Shown here in pieces: positions 15,161-21,536 of a stretch of 21,536 nucleotides of DNA. The stretch is from RGIG3009 sp964433065. GTDB taxonomy: Bacteria > Bacillota > Clostridia > Oscillospirales > Acutalibacteraceae. Below the pieces are notes generated by a model. It was not told the origin of the DNA. It ran no database searches and was given only the letters and a program-made list of their open reading frames with translations. Position 1 is the stretch's first letter, and each line of letters begins with the position of its first letter. The DNA is taken from the NCBI GenBank assembly GCA_964433065.1, contig CAYSPZ010000030.1, positions 1 to 21,536 on the forward strand, read 5' to 3'. The position numbers and the translations under genes are program-made.

Positions 15161-16654
15161 TTATGAGTAATACCGACGGATCCAATACGAGGGTGTACAA
15201 CTCCACGCGTGACACGCGCTGTTGAGAACGGGATGCGCGTACGGACTCAATCGTTCGTCGCGCTCGTCAAAACATTCGGGACAGCAATCAAATCCCGCAC
15301 GGAGGATGCCGCCCCAGTACGTTTTGATGCAATCGAGCGCCTGTTCCCGTTTGCCGCACCCGATTAACGCTTCAATGTAATAGTGGGTCATAAACGGGGA
15401 AGACATCCGAATAGCGGGATCCGCTTCAACCGTTTTTTCTAACAATCGTGCCGCTTGTTCGGTTGTGAGCGTTCCCGACAACGCCGCCCATACTTGCGAC
15501 TGCCACGAAACTTCGCCGTCGGCAGCGGTAAACAATCCGATTTTCGGGTCGTAACGGTTTTGCAACACACGACTTACGTCGTTTTGGAAACCCTCTAAAA
15601 ATGCCGTCGGTTTGTCCAAAGTTTTTGCAAGGGCGATCATTCGATTCAAAACGTATGCCACGTACCCAAGTGCCGCCGTGTTACGGTCGTATTTCCCGTG
15701 ATCGATGAAAAATCCCGCATCCATCACACCGCGCCCGCGGTCAAATACGCTGTCGGCATACCGCAACTGTGCTTCGGCAATATCGTACAATTCAAGCGGC
15801 AACGACAGATCGTCGGTATGTTTCCAATAATCGTACAAGCATAACCCGAAACACAAGGAATAATCCAGATAAATTCCTTGATTGACGTGCGGTTCGGTGT
15901 GGGGATATACGTACGGTGCCACCAAGCCCTTGTTGTTGAGATGCTCGGCAAACAGATAGATACACCGTTTAACGAGGTCGATATTCTCAAACGTACAGTA
16001 ATCCACCAACGCTTGCAACCGCAGATCACCGATCCACAATCGTCTGTCGCGTTTCGGTCCGTCCTCAAACACGTCCTGCTCACATTCTTTGAGCGTTTTC
16101 ACACACATACGGTCGATCTGCGTCAGGAGTTCATCCTCGCAGACGAGCGGTTTCGCATCGCTGACGTCCACCGCCGACACGCTGTCCAGATATAACGCGG
16201 TGATATGGATGGGAAAACGGACCGAATCGACCCGTTTGAGTTTCAGATAGCGAAACGAATACCGCCGCTCAAAACTGCCGTCGTACGGTGTTTCGGCGAC
16301 CGTCTTGAAATCCTCTTGCAGCCAACCGACCGAAAGCGTCTCGGCGGACGGGATCACCGTTTCCGCGAGTTCGATCGGCATCTCACCGAACGTCACCGCA
16401 ACGTTGATCGGCGAATCGGGAATGTTGCAATCGGGACACCCTTCCATCGCGAGATGCAGATATCCCGTATAATGATCCCCGAAATCCAAGATGACCTCTT
16501 CGCTTTCCAACCGTAACGGGAACGAAACGTCGGCAATCGGTTTTATCGTCCATCCCTGAAAGACGGTATCGTCATGTTCAAGTTTGCAGACGGCGACAGG
16601 CTCCACTCGTTTGTGTTTGAGCGGTCGTTTATACCGATCGGCAGTTATCCCCAT
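15161..16654 (-). CDS. GH78-like (alpha-L-rhamnosidase-related) six-hairpin protein
   Basis: About 497 residues. An N-terminal beta domain (about 1-165) precedes an (alpha/alpha)6 barrel. The barrel opens with FEDGPKRDRRLWIGDLR (about 196-212), matching the conserved acidic/Asp-Gly region of GH78 enzymes that contains the general acid. It ends with SACHAWSCTPSYW, the conserved late motif of the family. GH78 cleaves terminal alpha-L-rhamnose. The protein is much shorter than most GH78 members (about 900 residues or more), lacking extra beta-sandwich domains, so specificity may differ. There is no signal peptide. The frame is open to a TTG at 16672, but AAAGGAT fits the ATG at 16654 best. It is last in a minus-strand operon, 27 bases after the GNAT gene. 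Confidence 0.78.
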   Translation of the reverse strand: MGITADRYKRPLKHKRVEPVAVCKLEHDDTVFQGWTIKPIADVSFPLRLESEEVILDFGDHYTGYLHLAMEGCPDCNIPDSPINVAVTFGEMPIELAETVIPSAETLSVGWLQEDFKTVAETPYDGSFERRYSFRYLKLKRVDSVRFPIHITALYLDSVSAVDVSDAKPLVCEDELLTQIDRMCVKTLKECEQDVFEDGPKRDRRLWIGDLRLQALVDYCTFENIDLVKRCIYLFAEHLNNKGLVAPYVYPHTEPHVNQGIYLDYSLCFGLCLYDYWKHTDDLSLPLELYDIAEAQLRYADSVFDRGRGVMDAGFFIDHGKYDRNTAALGYVAYVLNRMIALAKTLDKPTAFLEGFQNDVSRVLQNRYDPKIGLFTAADGEVSWQSQVWAALSGTLTTEQAARLLEKTVEADPAIRMSSPFMTHYYIEALIGCGKREQALDCIKTYWGGILRAGFDCCPECFDERDERLSPYAHPVLNSACHAWSCTPSYWIRRYYS

Positions 16655-16681
16655 ATTCACAGATCCTTTCAAATCATAGTT

Positions 16682-17200
16682 TCAGTTCAATACTTTTTCA
16701 TACGCGACACGCTCGGCACCGCTTTGCAAGAATATGATGCCGCAATACGTAAACCCGTGTTTCTCCAGCATCCGTCGCATCACCACGTTCCCTTGATGGG
16801 TGTCGATACGTAACGACGAAAACCCGCAATCGGAAGCCGTTTGCGCCGCATAATCGAGAATGGCGGTCGAGATCCCGCACCCGCGCTTTGCTACCGCCAC
16901 CGCCACGCGGTGGATGGCGAGATAACGTTGATTATCGTCGCCCGTTTCCCAATGTCCGTCATAGATGCGGTCGTAGGTGGGTTCGCCGTCGTCCACGATG
17001 ACGAACGTACCGCCGACCTGCCCATCGCAGTCGACAATAAACGACCGTCCCTTTTCAATGTCGTCAAAAACCACTTCGCGGGACGGGTACCCGTCCTGCC
17101 ACTGGTCGATACCGAGCGCGGCAATCGTCCCGCGTGCTTCGTCGAACAACGAGAGCAACCCGTCGATATCGGTATGCGTCGCTTGTCGAATATGCATCAT
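16682..17200 (-). CDS. GNAT-family N-acetyltransferase
   Basis: A 172-residue acetyl-CoA-dependent acetyltransferase of normal GNAT length. The N-terminal IRQATHTDIDGLLSLFDEAR is a typical first strand and helix. Motif A, which binds the acetyl-CoA pyrophosphate, is HRVAVAVAKRGCGIST (about 97-112), with RGCGIS as the loop. SSLRIDTHQGNVVMRRMLEKHGF is the standard motif B region (Asn plus MLEK-GF). The substrate is unknown. AAAGGAG lies five bases before the first of two consecutive ATG codons. The gene overlaps the stop of the nitrilase-GDPD gene by four bases, so translation is coupled; its place in this operon suggests a small amine or amino sugar substrate, but that is only inferred. Confidence 0.9.
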   Translation of the reverse strand: MMHIRQATHTDIDGLLSLFDEARGTIAALGIDQWQDGYPSREVVFDDIEKGRSFIVDCDGQVGGTFVIVDDGEPTYDRIYDGHWETGDDNQRYLAIHRVAVAVAKRGCGISTAILDYAAQTASDCGFSSLRIDTHQGNVVMRRMLEKHGFTYCGIIFLQSGAERVAYEKVLN

Positions 17201-18783
17201 TGGTACTCCTTTACCACCTGCGCGATGCGGTGATAATCGTTCGTTAAGATGACATCAATGCCCATCTTCAAAAACTCTTCGGTTTCCTGCGGATCGTCCG
17301 ACCAGAATACGTTGGTCACGATGCCGTGCGCCTTCGCTTTGTCCACCATCGCTTGATCAAAATACCCTTTGACAAACTGCAACTTCTGACAGTCGTACCG
17401 AATGGCGCGGTCAACGATCTCCCACATCCCGTCCCCGCCGCCGCAGCAACGCGGGATATCGGGGAATTCTTTCTGTAACCGTTCGAGCAGAGCGTCCTCG
17501 CCCGACATAAAATAGACGTACTTCTCGCAATCGTATTTGCGGATCAGCCGCACGATCTTGCCGAGATCGTCGGGGTTCGCGCCTGCCGATTTGAGGTGAA
17601 TGTTCATCACGCAATGACAGGCAAATTTCTGTAAGATCTCCTCAAACGTCGGGATCTGCATCCCCTTGAATTCGTCGGCATACGGGGTTCCGAAATCCAA
17701 TGCTTTGAGTTCGGCTAACGTGTGATCCGATACGTGTCCCGTCCCGTCGGATACCCGATCGAGCGTAGCGTCGTGAATGGACACCACTTCACCGTCTTTG
17801 GTGAACCACAGATCGAATTCGATCTCCTGGCCCCCCATCGCGATCGCCGCGCCGAACGCCGCCAAACTGTTTTCGGGCGCTACCGTGTTAAACCCGCGAT
17901 GCGCACATACGCGCGGATACGGCATGATCGCGTCGTGCCGCGAAATGGCACTGCCGGCGGGACGGTATTTCCACGGACGGCGCCCCTTTTCAATGTACTC
18001 GTAATGTGCCGCGAGCGGGTTACCGAACCCTGCAGGCTTGTAATATTTGTCGGCGGGATCGATGTCCACCGTCGCAAGACCCACACGGCTCTTCATATTG
18101 ACGAGGATCTCACCCGTCGGCGCGACCACCATCGATCCGCCGCCGATATCCGATTGCTCGTCCATCGACACCGACGAACGGACGACGTACGCGTTGGTGT
18201 TATATGCCAGGAATTGCGACATGATCTCGAGTGCGCGGTGGGTGTCACTGCGTTGGTGGGAACACCCGATGACGATGTCTAACTTCTGCCGCGCCAGGTT
18301 GGCGAACGCCTCGTAGAAATAGAAATCGTAGCAGGTCAAAAATCCAAACCGCAACCCTTCCATTTCAATAACGGTCGGTTCGGAAAACTCAAAACTGTAC
18401 TCACTGTCGAGATACGGGTTTGCTACCTCACCGGGGGTCAGATGCTGTTTGCCGTAGGTGCCGACGATACGACCCTCACGGTCAAACGCATAGGTGGTGT
18501 TGCGCAGTTTCCCGTCAACTGCCGACCGCGCGTTGACAAATACCATCGCGTGGCAACGACGGGCGGTCTCGGCGACCGCCGCGAGCAGCGTCGCATTGTA
18601 CTTTTGATAGGAGAGAACCCCCCGCTCGGGACCGGCAAGACAGGGAATGTCACTCGCTTCGGGCAATACGATCAAGTCCATCGACTCGTCGCATTCGCGC
18701 AACAACTCCAGTTCTTTTTCAAAATAGATATCCGATTGTGCATAATCTACCGAATACGGCGGTTGAATGATACAGACGTTCAT
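17197..18783 (-). CDS. Nitrilase/amidase-glycerophosphodiester phosphodiesterase fusion
   Basis: A 528-residue, two-domain protein in one uninterrupted frame. Residues about 1-270 form a carbon-nitrogen hydrolase domain with the full catalytic triad E42 (VLPEAS), K112 (YGKQHLTP) and C151 (LTCYDF). Residues about 290-528 form a GDPD TIM barrel with AHRG (294-297), PEN (303-305), EIEFDL (320-325; metal ligands E322 and D324) and IHD (336-338). The third usual metal ligand, Glu in the NIE-K motif, is His here (NIHLKSA, H396). Nitrilases hydrolyse amides or nitriles; GDPDs split glycerophosphodiesters to glycerol 3-phosphate and an alcohol. There is no signal peptide. AGAGGTGA precedes the ATG. 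It is first in the operon with the GNAT and GH78-like genes. Confidence 0.9.
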   Translation of the reverse strand: MNVCIIQPPYSVDYAQSDIYFEKELELLRECDESMDLIVLPEASDIPCLAGPERGVLSYQKYNATLLAAVAETARRCHAMVFVNARSAVDGKLRNTTYAFDREGRIVGTYGKQHLTPGEVANPYLDSEYSFEFSEPTVIEMEGLRFGFLTCYDFYFYEAFANLARQKLDIVIGCSHQRSDTHRALEIMSQFLAYNTNAYVVRSSVSMDEQSDIGGGSMVVAPTGEILVNMKSRVGLATVDIDPADKYYKPAGFGNPLAAHYEYIEKGRRPWKYRPAGSAISRHDAIMPYPRVCAHRGFNTVAPENSLAAFGAAIAMGGQEIEFDLWFTKDGEVVSIHDATLDRVSDGTGHVSDHTLAELKALDFGTPYADEFKGMQIPTFEEILQKFACHCVMNIHLKSAGANPDDLGKIVRLIRKYDCEKYVYFMSGEDALLERLQKEFPDIPRCCGGGDGMWEIVDRAIRYDCQKLQFVKGYFDQAMVDKAKAHGIVTNVFWSDDPQETEEFLKMGIDVILTNDYHRIAQVVKEYQ

Positions 18784-18804
18784 ATACCGTCACCTCTTGC
18801 GTAC

Positions 18805-18833
18805 AGTGTATCACGAACCCTCCCAAAAGGCAA
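18805..18833 (-). promoter_or_regulatory. Promoter of the nitrilase-GDPD operon
   Basis: On the minus strand TTGCCT (18833-18828), 17 bases, TACACT (18810-18805), with an extended TGA before the -10 element. It starts right after the symporter terminator. Confidence 0.5.
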
Positions 18834-18834
18834 C

Positions 18835-18868
18835 AAAAAAAGGCGGCAACTTTTCGAAAGTTGCCGCC
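18835..18868 (-). terminator. Intrinsic terminator of the symporter gene
   Basis: GGCGGCAACTTT (18842-18853) and AAAGTTGCCGCC (18857-18868) are perfectly complementary with a 3-base loop. On the minus strand the hairpin is followed by seven T's (18841-18835). It lies 16 bases after the stop at 18884. Confidence 0.93.
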
Positions 18869-18883
18869 CGCTTTTATTGGGAT

Positions 18884-20449
18884 TTATTCCACCGTACCGG
18901 CGCGTACCGCCTCGAAATCGTCCTCGATCTCTTTGGACGGTGCCTTAGTGAGCAACGACACCACCACGATACACAGAGCGGAGAAGAGGAACGCGGGTAA
19001 CAGTTCGTAGATCGCGAACACACCGCCGAGTTTGCTGATGACCAGTTTCCACAGGAATACCATACCCGCGCCGCCGATCATACCTGCGATCGCGCCCGCT
19101 TTGTTGACGCGTTTCCAGAACAGCGAGAACAGCATCAGCGGACCGAAGGTCGCGCCGAAGCCCGCCCACGCAAAGGATACGATCTTGAAAATGATACTCT
19201 TTTCATCCAGTGCAAGTACCACACCGATCAATGCGAGTACCAGCAACGTGATACGGGAGATCCACATCACCTGTTTGTCGGTCGCGTTTTTCTTGCAGAC
19301 ACCCTGGAAGATGTTTTTCGCAAATGCCGACGCGGCAATGAGCAGATACGAGTCGGACGAACTGATGGTCGCCGCCAAAATACCCGCCATCACGAATCCC
19401 GCCAACAGCGGCGGCAACGACGAGGTCGCCATCGTGATAAAGATGTTTTCCGCGGCGGATTTGGTCAGGTGCGCCGTCGGGTACAGTTGACGACCGACGA
19501 TACCGATAAAAACCGCGATGCCGAGCGAAATGACCACCCAGATCATCGCGATACGACGCGAACGGCTCAATTCCTTTTCGTGGCGGATCGCCATAAACCG
19601 CAACAATACCTGCGGCATACCGAAGTAACCGAGACCCCATGCCAACATCGAACAAACACTCAACAGACCGTAGGGGGACGCGTCACCGAACAGCGGTTTG
19701 CCCGCCTCCACCAACTGCTGTTCGTTGCCGTCGAGTGCGGGGGATGCCAACCCGAAGAATTCAAGGAATCCGGGGATCTCTTTCGCGTTTTCCGCCACCG
19801 CACCGATACCGCCTGCTTGAGCGGTGCCGAGGATCACGATAACGATGAGCGCCACGACCATCACGATCGCCTGCATAAAATCGGACACGCTTTCCGCTAA
19901 AAATCCGCCCAATATGGTGTAGATGAGCACGAATACCGCACCCACGATCATCATCGGTACGTACGGCGCGCCGAACAGGGTGGAGAATAATTTACCGCAA
20001 GTCACGAAACAACTGGATGCATACACCGTAAAGAAGATGAGAATAAATCCTGCCGACAACAACATAATGGTCTTGTTCTTCTCGCGGAAACGGTTGGAGA
20101 AGAATTCGGGCAGGGTGATAGCGTTGTTAGCGCGAACACTGTACCGCCGTAACCGTTTGGAAACGATCAACCAGTTGAGATAGGTGCCGACCGCCAAACC
20201 GAATGCCGTCCAGAACGCATCCGCCAGACCGTACCAGTACGCAACACCGGGCAGACCCATCAGCAACCAACCGCTCATATCCGATGCCTCGGCACTCATT
20301 GCCGTGACCCACGGACCGAGCGTTCTGCCGCCGAGAAAATACGACTCGGAGTTTTTGTTGGCGCGTTTGGCATACACCGCACCAATGACGATCACCGCCG
20401 CCATATATACGATCATGGCGATCAGGATCTGTAACGTGTTTTTATCCAT
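18884..20449 (-). CDS. putP: Sodium/solute symporter, PutP (sodium/proline) type
   Basis: About 521 residues, a multi-helix SSS-family inner-membrane protein with the LeuT-type fold. The first half has SYFLGGRTLGPWVTAMSAE and ASDMSGWLLMGLPG, closely matching the Na+ and proline-binding region of E. coli PutP. The block AGILAATISSSDSYLLIAAS in the second half is the Na+-site helix 8 of PutP. Proline is the default substrate, but SSS proteins in sugar clusters can carry other solutes. The frame is open to ATG 20479, but GAGGAGG precedes the ATG at 20449, which is preferred. The gene has its own promoter and terminator and is divergent from the sugar isomerase-like gene at 20606. Confidence 0.92.
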   Translation of the reverse strand: MDKNTLQILIAMIVYMAAVIVIGAVYAKRANKNSESYFLGGRTLGPWVTAMSAEASDMSGWLLMGLPGVAYWYGLADAFWTAFGLAVGTYLNWLIVSKRLRRYSVRANNAITLPEFFSNRFREKNKTIMLLSAGFILIFFTVYASSCFVTCGKLFSTLFGAPYVPMMIVGAVFVLIYTILGGFLAESVSDFMQAIVMVVALIVIVILGTAQAGGIGAVAENAKEIPGFLEFFGLASPALDGNEQQLVEAGKPLFGDASPYGLLSVCSMLAWGLGYFGMPQVLLRFMAIRHEKELSRSRRIAMIWVVISLGIAVFIGIVGRQLYPTAHLTKSAAENIFITMATSSLPPLLAGFVMAGILAATISSSDSYLLIAASAFAKNIFQGVCKKNATDKQVMWISRITLLVLALIGVVLALDEKSIIFKIVSFAWAGFGATFGPLMLFSLFWKRVNKAGAIAGMIGGAGMVFLWKLVISKLGGVFAIYELLPAFLFSALCIVVVSLLTKAPSKEIEDDFEAVRAGTVE

Positions 20450-20485
20450 AATATTCGTCCTCCTCGGGAAATAAAACATAGCACC

Positions 20486-20514
20486 AGTTTACCACACTAA
20501 CACGATAAAGTCAA
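20486..20514 (-). promoter_or_regulatory. Promoter of the symporter gene
   Basis: On the minus strand TTGACT (20514-20509), 17 bases, TAAACT (20491-20486). The predicted transcript starts near 20478, which removes the ATG at 20479 as a start codon. Confidence 0.65.
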
Positions 20515-20541
20515 TCTTTTTATTTTTTTATGGATTTCGTC

Positions 20542-20570
20542 TTGCTTTTTATAATTTCGCGTAGTACAAT
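20542..20570 (+). promoter_or_regulatory. Promoter of the sugar isomerase-like gene
   Basis: TTGCTT (20542-20547), 17 bases, TACAAT (20565-20570), back to back with the symporter promoter across an AT-rich stretch. Confidence 0.55.
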
Positions 20571-20605
20571 ACACGCATAATCTGTGATGAATAGGGGAGA
20601 GAAAA

Positions 20606-21373
20606 ATGAACAAAACGTTATCTATTCAAACTTTTACCGTCTGTAACGCGATGCAAGACGAGGCACAGACGCGTGATACTTTCAAAAAATTGGCTTCCTA
20701 CGGCTATACCGGTATCCAAACTGCCGGTGAGTGCGGTTGGGGTTACGAAAATTTTGCCGATGCCGCTAAAGCGGCGGGACTTCGCATCATCGGCACGCAT
20801 TTTCAACTTCCCGTACTGGAAGACACCGAAAAAACGTTGTATATACACAACACCTTTGAAACCCAATGCGCAGGCGTCGGTGCGATGCCGAAACTGTGGG
20901 ACGAGGATTTCGGCCTCGACGTAGTTGATGATTTTGTCGCGCGTGCCAATGCGGTAGCCGAAACGTTTGCCCAAAACGGGTTGGTCTTCACCTATCATCA
21001 CCACGACCGTGAGTTTTCCAAGATCGGCAACCAAACCGTGATGGATATGCTGGTGGAACGACTCGACCCTCGCATTTCGTTTGTGTTGGATACCTATTGG
21101 CTGCAGACGGGCGGTGTCAACATCCTTGAATGGCTCAAAAAGATGGAAGGCAGAGTGAAGATCCTGCACCTGAAAGATTACGAGGTACCGTTCGGTATCG
21201 GCGGCGGACGCATCACCGAACTCGGCGCGGGTAACATCAATTATAAAGACGTCATCAAAGCGGCAGAATGCTACGGTGTGGAAGATTTGTGCTACGAACA
21301 AGACGGATTTTTCAAGGTGGATTGTCTTGAAAGCGCTAAGCAATCGGCGGAATACTTCTATTCGATCATTTAA
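20606..21373 (+). CDS. Sugar phosphate isomerase/epimerase-like TIM-barrel protein
   Basis: A 255-residue protein of the xylose isomerase-like superfamily, distinct from the one at 7101-7946. Visible residues fitting the metal site and active site are H65 (GTHFQ), H131-H133 (YHHHDREF), D162 (VLDTYWLQ), H188 (ILHLKDY) and E231 (CYEQD). YHHHDREF followed by VLDTYW and LHLKDY is characteristic of the subgroup found beside Gfo/Idh/MocA dehydrogenases in glycoside and inositol catabolism. There is no signal peptide. GGGGAGAG precedes the ATG. The gene is monocistronic, with its own promoter and a hairpin after it, and is divergent from the PutP-type symporter. Substrate unknown; epimerisation or lyase-type chemistry are both possible. 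Confidence 0.9.
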   Translation: MNKTLSIQTFTVCNAMQDEAQTRDTFKKLASYGYTGIQTAGECGWGYENFADAAKAAGLRIIGTHFQLPVLEDTEKTLYIHNTFETQCAGVGAMPKLWDEDFGLDVVDDFVARANAVAETFAQNGLVFTYHHHDREFSKIGNQTVMDMLVERLDPRISFVLDTYWLQTGGVNILEWLKKMEGRVKILHLKDYEVPFGIGGGRITELGAGNINYKDVIKAAECYGVEDLCYEQDGFFKVDCLESAKQSAEYFYSII

Positions 21374-21391
21374 GAAAGTGAATATTATACA

Positions 21392-21423
21392 ACAAGAAAC
21401 CACCCAAACGGGTGGTTTCTTGT
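21392..21423 (+). terminator. Hairpin after the isomerase-like gene
   Basis: ACAAGAAACCACCC (21392-21405) pairs perfectly with GGGTGGTTTCTTGT (21410-21423) around AAAC. The stem is strong but no clean T run follows, so termination efficiency is uncertain. Confidence 0.65.
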
Positions 21424-21442
21424 GCTGAAAAGGTTGCACAAA

Positions 21443-21484
21443 TTCGAACCCCTTTGAATTTTTGACCTATGTGTTCGAACCCCT
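21443..21484. repeat. Imperfect direct repeat with TTCGAACCCCT cores
   Basis: TTCGAACCCCT occurs at 21443-21453 and 21474-21484, 31 bases apart, each followed within a few bases by a run of five T's. A second direct repeat, AGTGATATT, lies at 21494-21502 and 21519-21527 around the hairpin TCTGTTC-TAAC-GAACAGA (21502-21519). Confidence 0.6.
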
Positions 21485-21489
21485 ACAGT
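21462..21489 (+). promoter_or_regulatory. Putative promoter of a gene entering at the right edge
   Basis: TTGACC (21462-21467), 16 bases, TACAGT (21484-21489), followed by a leader hairpin and the ATG at 21528. The second TTCGAACCCCT copy fills the spacer, so it may be an operator. Confidence 0.4.
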
Positions 21490-21527
21490 TTTTAGTGATA
21501 TTCTGTTCTAACGAACAGAGTGATATT

Positions 21528-21536
21528 ATGCCTAAC
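21528..21536 (+). CDS. Possible start of a gene running off the right edge
   Basis: ATG CCT AAC (Met-Pro-Asn) is preceded by GAGTGAT, a weak ribosome binding site, and by a plausible promoter and leader hairpin. Only three codons are visible, so the product cannot be known. Such a Met-Pro-Asn start after a repeat-rich leader would fit a clostridial serine recombinase, but this is only a recollection-based guess. Confidence 0.25.

Noticed and set aside
13377..15215. 612-codon minus-strand open frame opposite the alpha-galactosidase
   Set aside because: It is a mirror of the GH36 coding sequence with no recognisable domains, and it would run through the bidirectional terminator at 15117-15149.
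21470..21490. tRNA-like T-arm sequence GTTCGAACCCC
   Set aside because: No acceptor, D or anticodon arms can be built around either copy. The word occurs twice in a direct repeat, so it is not a tRNA gene; a tRNA-derived attachment remnant is possible but unsupported.
1..21536. CRISPR array, rRNA, complete insertion sequence or origin of replication
   Set aside because: No regularly spaced 25-40 base repeats, rRNA-like stretches, transposase genes with terminal repeats, or DnaA-box clusters were seen. No gene-free stretch exceeds 300 bases.

Overview
The window looks like chromosome of a gut-type member of the class Clostridia (Firmicutes, probably Oscillospiraceae or a neighbouring order). 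The basis is strong AGGAGG-type ribosome binding sites, sigma-A promoters with near-perfect 17-base spacing, compact intrinsic terminators, FtnA-type ferritin, and clostridial-style sugar catabolism genes. The genus cannot be fixed from the sequence. The edges (about 130-700 and 21430-21536) are more AT-rich than the G/C-favouring centre. No rRNA, complete tRNA, CRISPR array or complete insertion sequence was seen.

Left part (1-4950): a small cysteine-rich protein gene faces away from an XRE-family repressor gene across a repeat-rich operator region. The repressor gene runs directly into a NodB-type polysaccharide deacetylase and an unknown three-helix membrane protein. Ferritin (ftnA) and a SulP-family anion transporter lacking its STAS domain follow, each with its own promoter and terminator.

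Middle (4936-15150): a sugar-utilisation island. An AraC regulator faces away from a sialidase-like beta-propeller protein. A minus-strand operon follows: a canonical Gfo/Idh/MocA oxidoreductase, a divergent second one with a 4-base overlap, and a sugar isomerase-like TIM barrel. A second AraC regulator faces away from this operon. Downstream are a two-gene unit (HpcH/HpaI aldolase plus an Asp-box sialidase-like protein) behind a palindrome-rich promoter, and a GH36 alpha-galactosidase as a single-gene unit.

Right part (15150-21536): a minus-strand operon encodes a nitrilase-glycerophosphodiesterase fusion, a GNAT acetyltransferase and a GH78-like (alpha-L-rhamnosidase-like) protein. Next come a PutP-type sodium/solute symporter gene and, divergent from it, a second sugar isomerase-like TIM barrel. 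The window ends in short repeats and a hairpin just before the first codons of another gene.

Working model (inference): plant- or host-derived glycosides are imported and dismantled inside the cell, because none of the glycosidase-like proteins has a signal peptide. The paired oxidoreductases with an isomerase-like protein resemble oxidative (3-keto) glycoside cleavage systems. The AraC proteins are probably local activators. No ABC or PTS sugar transporter is present; the only plausible organic-solute importer is the PutP-type protein, whose substrate here need not be proline.
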